Assembly (NCBI RefSeq): GCF_000226215.1
Contig: NZ_AGFF01000016.1
Span: 1-54,759 of the forward strand
DNA length: 54,759 bases
Origin: Dietzia alimentaria 72
GTDB taxonomy: Bacteria > Actinomycetota > Actinomycetes > Mycobacteriales > Mycobacteriaceae
Reading direction: 5' to 3'
A program made the translations under genes and the position numbers. Each line of letters opens with the position of its first letter. The first letter of the stretch is position 1. The notes under the pieces were generated by a model, which was not told where the DNA came from, did not search any database, and worked only from the letters and a program-made list of their open reading frames with translations. Below, one piece after another: positions 8,499 to 17,301 of the stretch.

Positions 8499-8780
8499 GT
8501 GATTGACGCGATTTCCGGAACCTGGGGCATGGTCCAGCTCGCGATCGGGGGTGCCCTGGTCGTGTGGGCACTCGTCGGGGTGGTCTTTGCCGCCATGGCG
8601 CCCGCATCGGCTTACTCGATCGAGGGTAAGTGGCCCAAGCAAGCCTGGGTCGGTATCTGCGCCGTCGCGGTGGTGTTGTTCGCGCTCATGCCGTTCAGCT
8701 TCCTGGGAATCCTCGCGATGGTCGCGGTGGGCGTGTTCTTTGCCGATGTCCGGCCGGCCGTGGGTGGACGACGGCGATGA
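8499..8780 (+). CDS. DUF2516 family membrane protein (Rv0476-like)
   Basis: 93 residues. Two or three hydrophobic segments (about 9-33, 48-65 and 66-82) with the linker APASAYSIEGKWPKQAW between the first two. This matches the small actinobacterial DUF2516 family, which includes Rv0476 directly after hbhA in mycobacteria; its function is unknown. The GTG start lacks a Shine-Dalgarno sequence but has a -10-like TACACT seven bases away, so the mRNA is probably leaderless. The stop overlaps the ATG of the MerR gene (ATGA). Confidence 0.85.
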   Translation: MIDAISGTWGMVQLAIGGALVVWALVGVVFAAMAPASAYSIEGKWPKQAWVGICAVAVVLFALMPFSFLGILAMVAVGVFFADVRPAVGGRRR

Positions 8781-9484
8781 GCCAGTCGGGGTCCGGGCCG
8801 TTGCAGCGCATTGACGAGCTGGCCGAGGACGCCGGCACCAGCGTGCGCAACATCCGGGTCTACCAGGAGCGCGGACTGCTTCAGCCACCGGTTCGTCGTG
8901 GCCGCACCGCGTACTACGGCCCGGAACACAAGCAGCGGCTCGCAGTGATAATGCGGCTACTCGACCGTGGCTACACGTTCGCCACCATCGAGGAATTGCT
9001 CATCGCGGAGCGACACGGGTTCACTCTCACCGAACTACTCGCGGTGGAGAGCATCAGAAGCGAGCGACGCCCCAGCGGCCGTCGCCGATCCTCCCGGGGC
9101 GTATCCGACCCGGTTGCCGCCTTCGAGATGCCTGAGGACCTGCGCGACATGGGGTCTGCTCTCGGCCTGAACAGTGACCAGGGGTCGGCGGATCACTTCT
9201 TCTCCGACGCCTACATGTACGAATTGTTCCGCGAGCTCATCGTGCTGGGCGTGGATGAGGGCGGCGTCGACCGCATCGGCGGCCTATTCATGGAGGGCCA
9301 GGGGATGGCCGCCGAGGCGATCGAGATCCTGGTCACGACCATGCGGGACGCGGGGATGGACCAGGCACGCATCGAAAAGCGTGTCAACGCGATGCTGCCG
9401 CGCGCGGGGGCGGCTGCGCGGCTGATCTTCCTGTCTGCCGCGCAGACCTTGCTGACCGAGCGCCACGGCTTCTCCAAGAACTGA
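8777..9484 (+). CDS. MerR-family transcriptional regulator
   Basis: 235 residues. An N-terminal MerR winged helix (about 10-80) contains RIDELAEDAGTSVRNIRVYQ, PPVRRGRTAYYGPEH and LLDRGYTFATIEELL. The C-terminal helical region (about 110-235) has no metal-binding Cys, so a hydrophobic ligand or no ligand is more likely than a metal. Its ATG overlaps the DUF2516 stop, implying translational coupling. A 16-base tandem duplication covers its stop codon. The target genes are not evident from the sequence. Confidence 0.88.
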   Translation: MSQSGSGPLQRIDELAEDAGTSVRNIRVYQERGLLQPPVRRGRTAYYGPEHKQRLAVIMRLLDRGYTFATIEELLIAERHGFTLTELLAVESIRSERRPSGRRRSSRGVSDPVAAFEMPEDLRDMGSALGLNSDQGSADHFFSDAYMYELFRELIVLGVDEGGVDRIGGLFMEGQGMAAEAIEILVTTMRDAGMDQARIEKRVNAMLPRAGAAARLIFLSAAQTLLTERHGFSKN

Positions 9485-9541
9485 GCCCGGCAAGAACTGA
9501 GCCCGACCCCGGGCCGCAGAGGTGGGCGATGGCGACGCCGC

Positions 9542-10408
9542 TCAGGTGAAGACCACGGTGCGACCGCCGTGCACCAGCACCCTGTCCTCCAGATGCCAAC
9601 GCAGACCGCGCGCCAGCACGAGCTTCTCGGCATCGCGGCCCTCACGCACCATGCCCTTCACGGTGGCGGTGTGGTCGACGCGGATGACGTCCTGCTCGAT
9701 GATCGGCCCCTCGTCGAGGTCGGCGGTCACGTAGTGGCAGGTCGCCCCGATCAGCTTCACCCCGCGCACGTGTGCCTGGTGGTACGGGCGCGCGCCCACG
9801 AAGCTGGGCAGGAAGCTGTGATGGATGTTCAGTGCCCGCCCCGACCACCGGGTGCACAGCTCATTGGGCAAGACCTGCATGAAGCGGGCCAGGACGATCG
9901 CGTGCGGGTCGATGTCGTCGACAAGTCGGGCGACCTCGTCGAACGACGGGCCACGCTCGGCCGGATCGGTCGGAAACTCCACGTGGTGGAACGGGACACC
10001 GTGCGCCTCGGCCATCCCGCGCAGGTTGTCGTGATTGCCGATCACCGCACGGATTCGGGCAGGGTAGTCGCCGCTCTCGACCCGTCCGAGCAGGTCGTGG
10101 AGGCAGTGCCCCTCCTTGGAGACGAGGACAACGACGTCCTTGGGCTCGGCGGAATCGGCGATATTCCAGTCCGTCTCCGGACCCAGCTCGGCGGCCACGC
10201 GCTCGAAGCGGCGTCGAAGCTCGTCGAGTTCCATGCCGATCGACTCGGCGTCCACGGACTGCCGGGTGAAGAACCAGCGGGAGTCCTCATCCGCGTGGTA
10301 GGCAGCCTCCACGATGGTGCCACCGAGCTCGGCGAGGAAGGTGGCGATGCGGGCGACGATACCGATGCGGTCCGGGCAACCCAGCGTGAGGACGAAGCGA
10401 CGTGACAT
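9542..10408 (-). CDS. purU: formyltetrahydrofolate deformylase
   Basis: 288 residues. An N-terminal ACT domain (about 1-80, [21 protein letters not shown]) is followed by a formyltransferase-fold catalytic domain with [40 protein letters not shown] and [17 protein letters not shown]. The Asn, His and Asp of the hydrolase active site are present. The enzyme hydrolyses 10-formyl-THF to formate and THF, balancing one-carbon pools and feeding formate to purine synthesis. It is convergent with the MerR gene and divergent from deoC. CACAAT ends eight bases upstream of the ATG. Confidence 0.95.
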   Translation of the reverse strand: MSRRFVLTLGCPDRIGIVARIATFLAELGGTIVEAAYHADEDSRWFFTRQSVDAESIGMELDELRRRFERVAAELGPETDWNIADSAEPKDVVVLVSKEGHCLHDLLGRVESGDYPARIRAVIGNHDNLRGMAEAHGVPFHHVEFPTDPAERGPSFDEVARLVDDIDPHAIVLARFMQVLPNELCTRWSGRALNIHHSFLPSFVGARPYHQAHVRGVKLIGATCHYVTADLDEGPIIEQDVIRVDHTATVKGMVREGRDAEKLVLARGLRWHLEDRVLVHGGRTVVFT

Positions 10409-10449
10409 GAGAGGTCATTGTGCCAGCAAGCCATGTCCGACCCTCCCGC

Positions 10450-10455
10450 TAGGCT
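10450..10455 (+). promoter_or_regulatory. -10 hexamer for leaderless deoC
   Basis: TAGGCT is seven bases before the deoC ATG (10463), and there is no ribosome-binding sequence. Confidence 0.55.
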
Positions 10456-10462
10456 GGCCCGC

Positions 10463-11161
10463 ATGAACGCCACCCCGCAGAATCACCTGACCAGGGCCCG
10501 GGTCGCCGCGATGATCGACCACACACTTCTCTCGCCCGACGCCTCACGGGAGGACGTGCAGGCGTGTGTCGCCGAGGCTCGCGAACTGGGGGTCAAAGCC
10601 GTGTGCGTGAGTCCGGGCATGCTGCCGGTGCGGGGCGGTGATCTGACGGTCGCCACGGTTGCGGGCTTCCCCTCGGGCAAGCATCACTCGCTGGTCAAGG
10701 CCATGGAGGGGCGCCTGGCCGTCGATCAGGGTGCCCACGAGGTGGACATGGTGATCGATGTGGGGGCCGCCATTGCCGGGCTGGTCGACGAGGTGATGGC
10801 GGACGTGTTGGCGATGCGCGACGCCGTCCCACCGCCGGTGAAGATCAAGGTGATCCTCGAGACCGCCGCCATCCACAAGGCACTCGGCGACGAGGCGGGG
10901 GACGAGCGGATCGAGGCGGTGTGTCATGCCGTCGCCCGTGCCGGGGCCGACTTCGTCAAGACCTCGACCGGTTTCCATCCCGCGGGTGGTGCGAGCGTGC
11001 GGGCGATCGAGGCCATGCACCGGGCCGTGGGCGGTCAGCTCGGCATCAAGGCCTCAGGCGGGATCCGTGACGCCGAGACCGCTCGCGCCATGATTGCGGC
11101 GGGGGCCACCCGACTGGGACTGAGCGGCAGCCGTGCCGTCCTCGAGGGTTTCGACGACTAG
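10463..11161 (+). CDS. deoC: deoxyribose-phosphate aldolase
   Basis: 232 residues. A class I aldolase TIM barrel with [10 protein letters not shown] at the start, EVDMVIDVG in the middle, the Schiff-base Lys166 in FVKTSTGF, and the second Lys in IKASGGIRD. It converts 2-deoxyribose 5-phosphate to acetaldehyde and glyceraldehyde 3-phosphate in deoxynucleoside salvage. The ATG at 10463 is supported by the leaderless TAGGCT-N7 promoter and by family alignment; an earlier in-frame ATG at 10418 would run through that promoter. It ends ten bases from the convergent DUF2993 gene. Confidence 0.95.
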   Translation: MNATPQNHLTRARVAAMIDHTLLSPDASREDVQACVAEARELGVKAVCVSPGMLPVRGGDLTVATVAGFPSGKHHSLVKAMEGRLAVDQGAHEVDMVIDVGAAIAGLVDEVMADVLAMRDAVPPPVKIKVILETAAIHKALGDEAGDERIEAVCHAVARAGADFVKTSTGFHPAGGASVRAIEAMHRAVGGQLGIKASGGIRDAETARAMIAAGATRLGLSGSRAVLEGFDD

Positions 11162-11171
11162 CGGAGTTGGT

Positions 11172-12020
11172 CTAGCGGTTCGACTCCAACACCACGTCCG
11201 TGCCGGCGAGGTCGACGGTCATGCCGCCGTCGACAACGCGCACGCCCGTGATCTCAACACCCTCGGGCAGGTCGGCCAGGGCGGAGTCCATCATCGACAT
11301 GGTGCCGCCGAGCAGGGAGGACGGCAGTGCGAAGCCGAACACGGTGGCGCCCTCGGGCTCGAGCTCCAGGTTTCCGCCGTTCAGGTGCGGGGTCACCACC
11401 GCCTCCGCGAGTCCGCTGATGGACACGCGCAAGGTGCCTGACGCGGGGTCCGAGACAACGTCCTGGACCTGGATCAGCCCGCCGAGCACGCCATTGCCGG
11501 GGGCCTCGGACTGCGCGGCGGTGGCCATGGTCTGGTCGGAGACGAAAGCCGTCCCGGACAACGAGTCAACGTGGGTGAGCTCCCCGTTCTCACGCACACC
11601 CTCAGCGGTGATGTCGATGGCGGGGGCGGGGCCGGTGGCACCCTCGGCCGGCGTGCCGTCAGTGGTGATGTGCACCGAGCCGAGGGTTTTGTTGAATACC
11701 GACAGGAGTACCGGACCCGCACCGAGTTCGACCTGCGCCGGCGACCCGAGGGCCGTTGTGACCTCCTGGGTAAGCCGATCACTCACCGACTTGCGCATGC
11801 CCAGTTCCACGCCGATCGCGCCCACCACCAGCAGGACCAACACCACAACGGCGCCGAGAACAACGAGGAGACCGGTGCGCCGGCCGCGATTGCGCTCGAG
11901 GGGCGCATCAGCCGCCGGACGGATACCGCCCGGTGCGGCGGGGAACTGCTCCGTGGGGGCGTACTGGGTCTCGGGCCGCTCGTGGGCGGGGAAACGCTGG
12001 GTCTCATTGGGCGGCTGCAT
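11172..12020 (-). CDS. DUF2993 (LmeA-like) membrane-anchored protein
   Basis: 282 residues. A Pro/Glu-rich cytoplasmic N-terminus (1-46) leads to one membrane helix (about 49-72) and an extracytoplasmic DUF2993 domain (about 75-282), in which GVELGMRKSVSDRL and the repeating beta-strands are characteristic. The mycobacterial member LmeA supports lipomannan elongation in the periplasm; whether this protein does so is inference. GATAAT at 12028-12033 lies seven bases before the ATG, so the mRNA is likely leaderless. Confidence 0.82.
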   Translation of the reverse strand: MQPPNETQRFPAHERPETQYAPTEQFPAAPGGIRPAADAPLERNRGRRTGLLVVLGAVVVLVLLVVGAIGVELGMRKSVSDRLTQEVTTALGSPAQVELGAGPVLLSVFNKTLGSVHITTDGTPAEGATGPAPAIDITAEGVRENGELTHVDSLSGTAFVSDQTMATAAQSEAPGNGVLGGLIQVQDVVSDPASGTLRVSISGLAEAVVTPHLNGGNLELEPEGATVFGFALPSSLLGGTMSMMDSALADLPEGVEITGVRVVDGGMTVDLAGTDVVLESNR

Positions 12021-12027
12021 TGGATCG

Positions 12028-12033
12028 ATTATC
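12028..12033 (-). promoter_or_regulatory. -10 hexamer for leaderless DUF2993 gene
   Basis: On the minus strand GATAAT ends seven bases before ATG 12020; the spacer CGATCCA is not a ribosome site. Confidence 0.5.
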
Positions 12034-12114
12034 TCCGATCTATCAACGGAGCGCAGAACGCGGCTTCAGCGGGCGCACAGGGGACGAGGTGAGGAGATGC
12101 TCGAAAAACGCTGT

Positions 12115-12615
12115 TCAGCGGGCGTCGAGCCAACCGTTCAGGTGCGCGTACTCCGCCGTGAACAACCCGGTGATGTGCTGCACGACCATTTTCTCCAGCT
12201 TGCCGCCCAGCAGCGGAATGGACACCTTGACCTGGCCGGATACGGAATCCACCGCCGCGTCACCGTGGGCAACCGACTCGATCTCGCCGGTGATCACTCC
12301 GATTCCCCCGGCGGCCTCGGCGCGCGAGGTGCCGGACATCGTTTCGCCGTCGAACCCGCTGTACTGCACGGTCCGCTGCAGTCGGAGGTCACCCGAGAGC
12401 ACCTTGCGGGCAAGCTCGGGGATGTCAGATTCGGAGATGTACTGCGTGACCGTGACGTTGATCGAATCGCCGCTCACGTCCAGGGCGTCGAGCGAATCCT
12501 TGGCCGTGCCCACCGAGCGGAGACGGTCAGCCCAGTAGGCCTCGTCTGCGTAGGCGGCATGGACGGCCTCGAGAGGCCCGCCGAGGTGGACGGAGTGTGA
12601 GAAGCGGGTCGCCAT
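12115..12615 (-). CDS. DUF2505 family protein (Rv0481c-like)
   Basis: 166 residues. The protein looks like a START/SRPBCC-type ligand-binding fold, with FSHSVHLGGPLEAVHAAYADEAYW at the N-terminus, repeated amphipathic strands and a long C-terminal helix (LGGKLEKMVVQHITGLF). This is the DUF2505 pattern of Mycobacteriales. The ligand is unknown and there is no signal peptide. It is divergent from murB, as Rv0481c is from Rv0482. The ATG is seven bases after TAGGGT, which argues for a leaderless transcript. Confidence 0.82.
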   Translation of the reverse strand: MATRFSHSVHLGGPLEAVHAAYADEAYWADRLRSVGTAKDSLDALDVSGDSINVTVTQYISESDIPELARKVLSGDLRLQRTVQYSGFDGETMSGTSRAEAAGGIGVITGEIESVAHGDAAVDSVSGQVKVSIPLLGGKLEKMVVQHITGLFTAEYAHLNGWLDAR

Positions 12616-12622
12616 GCGGGAA

Positions 12623-12646
12623 ACCCTACAAGTAGGCCGCTAGTCT
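12623..12646. promoter_or_regulatory. divergent leaderless promoters of DUF2505 gene and murB
   Basis: Minus strand: TAGGGT (12623-12628) then seven bases to ATG 12615. Plus strand: TAGTCT (12641-12646) then seven bases to GTG 12654. The two start codons are only 38 bases apart. Confidence 0.6.
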
Positions 12647-12653
12647 CGTTCAC

Positions 12654-13793
12654 GTGAACTCGCCCGCCTCAGGATCGTCCGACCCCGCCGCGGTACTCGA
12701 TCGCCTCGTCGACGTGCCCGATGTGACCGCGGTGTCCGATGTCTCGCTCGCCGAGTTGACCACGCTGCGCATCGGCGGGATGCCTCGAGCACTGTTCGAG
12801 TGCGGGACCGCGGACGCCGTGGTGACCGTGATGCGGACTTTGGATGAGGCCGGAGTGCCCGTGTTGGTGCTGGGCGGCGGCTCGAACCTGGTGGTGGCCG
12901 GCGGCGATCTGGACCTGGTGGTGATGGCCGTGCGCAATCGCGAGGTCGCCTACCTGGACGGGGAGGATGCGGTGATCGTCCGCGCCGGGGCGGGTCTGCC
13001 CTGGGATGACCTCGTGGCCGACACCGTTGGCCGCGGGTACGGCGGCCTCGAGTGCCTGTCCGGCATCCCGGGCTCGGTCGGGGCGACGCCGGTGCAGAAT
13101 GTGGGCGCGTACGGCGTCGAGGTGGCGCAGGTCCTGCACCGCGTGCGCTGGTACGACCGCGTGACCGGCGTCGACGAGTGGGTGTGCCCCGAGGCTCTGG
13201 GCCTCGCCTACCGCACGTCCGTGCTCAAGAACACCGACCGCGCCGTGGTGCTGGAGGTGGAGTTCCGACTAGACCGCGCAGGCCGCAGCGAACCCGTCCG
13301 CTACGCCGAACTCGCCGGCCGCCTGGGGGTGGAGCCGGGCGACCGGACGGACCCCGACCTCGTGCGGCGCACGGTCCTGGAGCTTCGCCGCGGCAAGGGA
13401 ATGGTGTTGGACGACGACGACGAGGACACCTGGAGCGCCGGATCCTTCTTCACCAACCCGGTGATTCGCGAGGACGAACTCCCCACGGTGCGATCCCGGG
13501 TGGCGGGCAGGCTCGGATCCGCGGAGGCCGAGCAGATGCCGGCTTTTCCGGCGCCGAACGGGGTCAAACTATCTGCGGGGTGGCTGATCGAGCGGGCCGG
13601 TTTCCGTAAGGGGCACCCGTCGTCGTCGTCACCGGCACGTCTTTCCACCAAACACACCCTGGCCCTCACCAACCGGGGCCCGGCCACCGCTGACGACGTG
13701 ATCGCTCTCGCGCGGGAGGTCCGCGACGGGGTGGACGCGGCGTTCGGTGTGCGGCTGCAACCCGAGCCCGTGTGGGTGAGCTGCGCGATCTGA
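12654..13793 (+). CDS. murB: UDP-N-acetylenolpyruvoylglucosamine reductase
   Basis: 379 residues. FAD-binding motifs VLGGGSNLV and SGIPGSVGATPVQNVGAYG are intact, followed by YRTSVLKN and the catalytic-domain elements KGMVLDD, WSAGSFFTNPV (active-site Ser) and KLSAGWLIERAGFRKG. It reduces UDP-GlcNAc-enolpyruvate to UDP-MurNAc with NADPH, a cytoplasmic step of peptidoglycan synthesis. The GTG at 12654 is placed by TAGTCT-N7 spacing. The gap after it (13794-13967) holds only two GC-rich 20-base direct repeats at 13820 and 13851 and the yidC ribosome site. Confidence 0.95.
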   Translation: MNSPASGSSDPAAVLDRLVDVPDVTAVSDVSLAELTTLRIGGMPRALFECGTADAVVTVMRTLDEAGVPVLVLGGGSNLVVAGGDLDLVVMAVRNREVAYLDGEDAVIVRAGAGLPWDDLVADTVGRGYGGLECLSGIPGSVGATPVQNVGAYGVEVAQVLHRVRWYDRVTGVDEWVCPEALGLAYRTSVLKNTDRAVVLEVEFRLDRAGRSEPVRYAELAGRLGVEPGDRTDPDLVRRTVLELRRGKGMVLDDDDEDTWSAGSFFTNPVIREDELPTVRSRVAGRLGSAEAEQMPAFPAPNGVKLSAGWLIERAGFRKGHPSSSSPARLSTKHTLALTNRGPATADDVIALAREVRDGVDAAFGVRLQPEPVWVSCAI

Positions 13794-13967
13794 TGCCACG
13801 CCGGCGTCGCCACCCCTCGGCGGCTGACCCCGCCGCCCGCGAGCCCCTCCGCGGCTGACCCCGCCGCCCGCTGACCCCGCCGACCCTGGCACGCTGGAGC
13901 GCGACCTCCCGGTCATGACCCGCCCCGCGCCCGCCCAGGCGGCGCCGCACGTCTTGGAGAATCGCTC

Positions 13968-15164
13968 GTGGACCTGTTCTCGTATCCGGTGTCGCTCGTC
14001 ATGAAGTTCTGGCACTGGGCGCTGAGCTTTGTGGTGGATCCCGACTCGGGCGTCGCGTGGGTCGGTTCCGTGCTGCTGCTGGTGGTGACCGTGCGACTGC
14101 TGCTCATGCGGTCCATGTGGCGGCAGCAGTACTCGATGCGCAAGATGGCGCAGCTCGCTCCCAAGATGAAGGAGATGCAGCTCAAGTACAAAAACCGCAA
14201 GTCTCCCGAGGATCGCCAAGAGCAGGCCAAGGAGATGCAGGCCCTGTACGCGGACGCCGGGGTCAACCCCGCGGCCGGCTGTCTGCCGCTCTTCGTGCAG
14301 ATCCCTGTGTTCATCGGCCTGTACCACGTGCTGCTCAACTTTTCGCCGCGCGATGTGTCCATCGAGCAGGCGCAGACCATGACGAACGGCGCGTTCCAGC
14401 CGGAGCAGGTGGCGTCGTTCCTCAACGCCGAGATCTTCGGGGTGCCGCTGGCGTCCTATATCCGGATGCCGCAGGACGTCATGGAGTCCCTGCACCCGGG
14501 GCTCGAGCGCGGAGACATCCTCGTGCTGGCCGTGCCGCTGTTCGTCCTGGCCGGCATCGCGACCTTCATCAATATGTGGAATTCGTTCCGTCGCCAGAAG
14601 GCGGCCAAGGCTGCCGAGCAGGCCGCAGTCGCGCAGGTCGAGGCGGAAGATCGCGCAGGCGGCCCGTTTGTCGACGGCGAGGTGGTGGAGATCGACGGCG
14701 AGGCCGTGGGCGGGGAGAAGCCGGAGACGGTGGTCGACGGCCGGGTCGATGTCGGTGATTCAGGCCTGCGCGGCGACTCAGACCTGCCCGGCGACTCAGA
14801 CCTGCCCGGCGATTCGGACCTGCCCGGCGACTCAGACCTCGAGGGGCGCGACGGTCGCGATGGGCTGAGCGGCACTCCGGCAAGGGCCGGGGTCGCGGGC
14901 GCCGACGAGAAGCCGCAGGACATTCAGTCGATGACCGAAGCCATGACCGAGTCGATGAACCGATCGATGAAGATCATGATGTACTTCTTCCCGTTCTTCC
15001 CGATCGTGGGCGCGTACTTCTTCAACTTCCCCATCGCGATCGGCCTGTACTGGCTGACGAACAACATCTGGACCGCGGTGCAGTCGCACTTCTTCATGGA
15101 GCGCCTCGAAAAGGAGTTGCCCATGAGCAGCAACGAGGGGCTCCCGCCCAGCGCGTTCATGTAG
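13968..15164 (+). CDS. YidC/Oxa1-type membrane insertase with repeat-bearing loop
   Basis: 398 residues. The N-terminal helix and the 60I/YidC core (LAPKMKEMQLKYKN, GVNPAAGCLPLFVQIPVFIGL) are present. Helices near 190-210 and a final pair (MMYFFPFFPIVGAYFFNFPI, GLYWLTNNIW) surround a long acidic loop (about 220-320) holding GDSDLP repeats. The fold inserts or folds membrane proteins. Its place after murB differs from the usual rpmH-rnpA-yidC-jag cluster at oriC, so it may be a second paralogue; that is inference. GTG start with GGAGA ten bases upstream. Confidence 0.87.
   Translation: MDLFSYPVSLVMKFWHWALSFVVDPDSGVAWVGSVLLLVVTVRLLLMRSMWRQQYSMRKMAQLAPKMKEMQLKYKNRKSPEDRQEQAKEMQALYADAGVNPAAGCLPLFVQIPVFIGLYHVLLNFSPRDVSIEQAQTMTNGAFQPEQVASFLNAEIFGVPLASYIRMPQDVMESLHPGLERGDILVLAVPLFVLAGIATFINMWNSFRRQKAAKAAEQAAVAQVEAEDRAGGPFVDGEVVEIDGEAVGGEKPETVVDGRVDVGDSGLRGDSDLPGDSDLPGDSDLPGDSDLEGRDGRDGLSGTPARAGVAGADEKPQDIQSMTEAMTESMNRSMKIMMYFFPFFPIVGAYFFNFPIAIGLYWLTNNIWTAVQSHFFMERLEKELPMSSNEGLPPSAFM
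14754..14843 (+). repeat. 18-bp tandem repeats in yidC (GDSDLP)
   Basis: Five in-frame 18-base units (14754, 14772, 14790, 14808, 14826) encode GDSGLR, GDSDLP three times, and GDSDLE. Near-identity at DNA level suggests recent expansion. They fall in the acidic loop between membrane helices. Confidence 0.9.
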
Positions 15165-15665
15165 CCGCGGGGTAGCCCTCGTCGTCGCCCCGCGTCGCCC
15201 CGCGTCACCCCTCGTCGTCGCCCGCTCGTCGACTGGACTGTCGAGACCGGTGACGCAGCGGCACGGCCACCCCAGCAGCCCCGACAGTCACCGTGGGCCC
15301 CGTGGGCCCCGGCCCGCGCGGCTTCGCCGAGTTTGGTCGTTATCAGTGCGAAAAATCGGCCGAAGTGTCGCTGTGGTCACGACAAAAATAGCCAGCGGCG
15401 ACGGTCGGAGCAACCGGGTAGACCCGCTGTCCGGCTCGAGTCGCCGTCCGGCGGTCCCGAACGCACCAGCCACCGGTTCGCACCCCTTGCCGCCGTTGCA
15501 GGCACGGCGTAACGTGCCCACCACGTCGGCATGCGCACGGCGCGACCGCAGGGACACCTGAGGCCGTGAGGGGCGCGGAGCCGAGAAGATCGAGATGAGG
15601 AGGACGAAGGACAGTGCTGAACTACAGGTGAGTCCCGGCCATCCGCCATCTCTCCTGGAGCACGC
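15165..15665 (+). promoter_or_regulatory. 500-base leader region of the ABC-F gene with a five-codon ORF
   Basis: No normal gene is visible. An AT-rich stretch (15351-15391) may mark a promoter. At 15614-15631 is a minimal ORF, GTG CTG AAC TAC AGG TGA (MLNYR), preceded by AGGAGG (15598-15603) and ending 34 bases before the ABC-F start. GAGATG (15592-15597) can pair with CATCTC (15647-15652) around it. This resembles translation-attenuation leaders of antibiotic-resistance ABC-F genes; the function is inferred. Confidence 0.4.
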
Positions 15666-17246
15666 ATGTCTTCCCTCGTCCTGTCGGACGTCGCGTACGC
15701 GTTCCCCGACAACACTCAACTTTTCAACGGGCTCGATGTCACTGTTGGTCCCGGCCTGACCGCCCTCGTCGGCCGCAACGGCGCCGGCAAGAGCACCCTG
15801 CTCCGCCTCATCGCAGGCGAACGCCGTCCGACGCGCGGGTCGATCAGTGTCGACGGCGATCCAGCAGGCCCGCCCACCGTGGGTTATCTGCCACAACTTC
15901 TCGCCGACGCCCCGGCGCGACGCACGCTCGCCGATGAGCTCGGCGTGGGCGGACGACTGGAAGCGTTGACGCGCATCGAGGCGGGGGAGGGCGATGACGA
16001 CGACTTCGTGCTCGTCGGCGATGACTGGGCCGTGGCCGAGCGCAAGATCGCGCTGCTCGACGACTTGGGCCTGCCGACCGAGTTGGACCGGCCCGTGGTG
16101 GCCCTGTCCGGCGGGGAGCGCACCCTCGCCGCGGTAGCGGGTCGGCTGCTCGGGCGACCACAGGTCCTTCTGCTGGACGAGCCCAGCAATAATCTCGACG
16201 GGCGGGCACGGGAGCGACTGTTCGCTGCTATCGACGGGTTTGTGGGCGGCGGCGATCGCGTGGTGCTGGTGGTGAGCCACGATCTCGAACTGCTGGACCG
16301 TGCCGGCAGGACGGTCGAGCTGCGGGCCGGCCGGTGCCGGGTGTTCGGCGGGTCGTACGCGCATTACCGCGAGGTGGTCGAGGCCGAGCAGGGCGCAGCG
16401 TTGCAGTCGCTGACCGGGGCGCGGAACGATCTGCGTGCCGAGAAGCGGGGCAGGGTCGAGCGGGTCGAGAAGGCGAACCGCCGGGCCGCTCAGGGGCGGC
16501 GGGTGCAGGCAGCGGGCGGAATGCCCAAGATCTTTTTGAACGCCCGTCGCGCGTCGGCGCAGGAAGCGGCCGGCAGGCTGCGGGCGGTCCACGAACAGGG
16601 GGTCGAGCAGGCGAGGGAGCACATGCGCGAGGTTGACGCCGCGGTCCGGCGCGAGGAACGTCTGCGGGTCGAACTGCCCGACCCGGGATTGCCAGCCGGC
16701 CGGGTGGTGCTGGACGTCGATGACCGCGTCGCGGGACGTGTCCATATCGCTGGGCCCGCGCGCGTGCGACTGGCCGGGCCGAACGGTAGCGGCAAAACGA
16801 CGCTGCTTCGGCGCCTCCTGAGCGACGTCGCCCGGGTCGACGACGAGGTGGTCCACGTCCCGTGGGCCCTGCTGCCGCAAGATCTGCGCGTCGAGCATCC
16901 GGAGTGGTCGGTCATCGACGCGCTGCTGGCCGTCCGCCCCAGCGTGTCGACGGAGGAGGCCCACGCACACGCGGCGCGGATGCTCTTCACCGGCGGCGCC
17001 GGGTTCCGCAGACTCGCGGACCTCTCCGGTGGGGAGCGGCTCCGTGCCGCGTTGGCGGCGCGGTTGTTCGCGCGCCCTGTCCCGCAACTGCTGGTCATGG
17101 ACGAGCCGACCAACAATCTCGACCTCGACGGCGTGCAGGTGCTCGCCGACGCGCTTGCGCAGTGGCGCGGTGCGCTGCTGTTGGTCAGTCACGACGACGC
17201 CTTCTGCGACCGGGTGGGGGTGGACGACGTGATCACCCTCGGCTGA
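15666..17246 (+). CDS. ABC-F family ATPase (ribosome-associated type)
   Basis: 526 residues with two ABC domains and no membrane segments. Domain 1: Walker A GRNGAGKS (36-43), signature LSGGERT, Walker B LLLDEPSNNLD. A charged linker (about 230-345) follows. Domain 2: Walker A GPNGSGKTT (about 371-379), LSGGERLR, LVMDEPTNNLD and SHDDAF. ABC-F proteins act on the ribosome E site; some protect against macrolides, lincosamides or pleuromutilins, others are housekeeping. The long leader with a mini-ORF favours a drug-inducible resistance role, but this is inference. GGAG lies five bases before the ATG. Confidence 0.88.
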   Translation: MSSLVLSDVAYAFPDNTQLFNGLDVTVGPGLTALVGRNGAGKSTLLRLIAGERRPTRGSISVDGDPAGPPTVGYLPQLLADAPARRTLADELGVGGRLEALTRIEAGEGDDDDFVLVGDDWAVAERKIALLDDLGLPTELDRPVVALSGGERTLAAVAGRLLGRPQVLLLDEPSNNLDGRARERLFAAIDGFVGGGDRVVLVVSHDLELLDRAGRTVELRAGRCRVFGGSYAHYREVVEAEQGAALQSLTGARNDLRAEKRGRVERVEKANRRAAQGRRVQAAGGMPKIFLNARRASAQEAAGRLRAVHEQGVEQAREHMREVDAAVRREERLRVELPDPGLPAGRVVLDVDDRVAGRVHIAGPARVRLAGPNGSGKTTLLRRLLSDVARVDDEVVHVPWALLPQDLRVEHPEWSVIDALLAVRPSVSTEEAHAHAARMLFTGGAGFRRLADLSGGERLRAALAARLFARPVPQLLVMDEPTNNLDLDGVQVLADALAQWRGALLLVSHDDAFCDRVGVDDVITLG

Positions 17247-17301
17247 CCCCGCTCTGGCGGGGTGGACGCAGGCGAACACCCATCCCCAGAAAGGACCCAC
17301 C

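Noticed and set aside
11161-11200. GGTTCGACTCC looked like a tRNA T-arm
   Set aside because: No acceptor, D or anticodon arms fit; the bases are the last codons (LESNR, stop) of the DUF2993 gene on the minus strand.
13818-13885. GCGGCTGACCCCGCCGCCCG repeats considered as a regulatory array
   Set aside because: Only two full copies and a fragment; more like slippage in GC-rich spacer than a functional array.
15351-15395. AT-rich stretches considered as a WhiB7-type promoter for the ABC-F gene
   Set aside because: No -35/-10 pair at 16-18 bases could be placed next to them, so only the AT-rich nature is noted.
15470-15500. GGTTCGCACCCC, another T-arm-like sequence
   Set aside because: No cloverleaf can be drawn around it; it is part of the GC-rich ABC-F leader.
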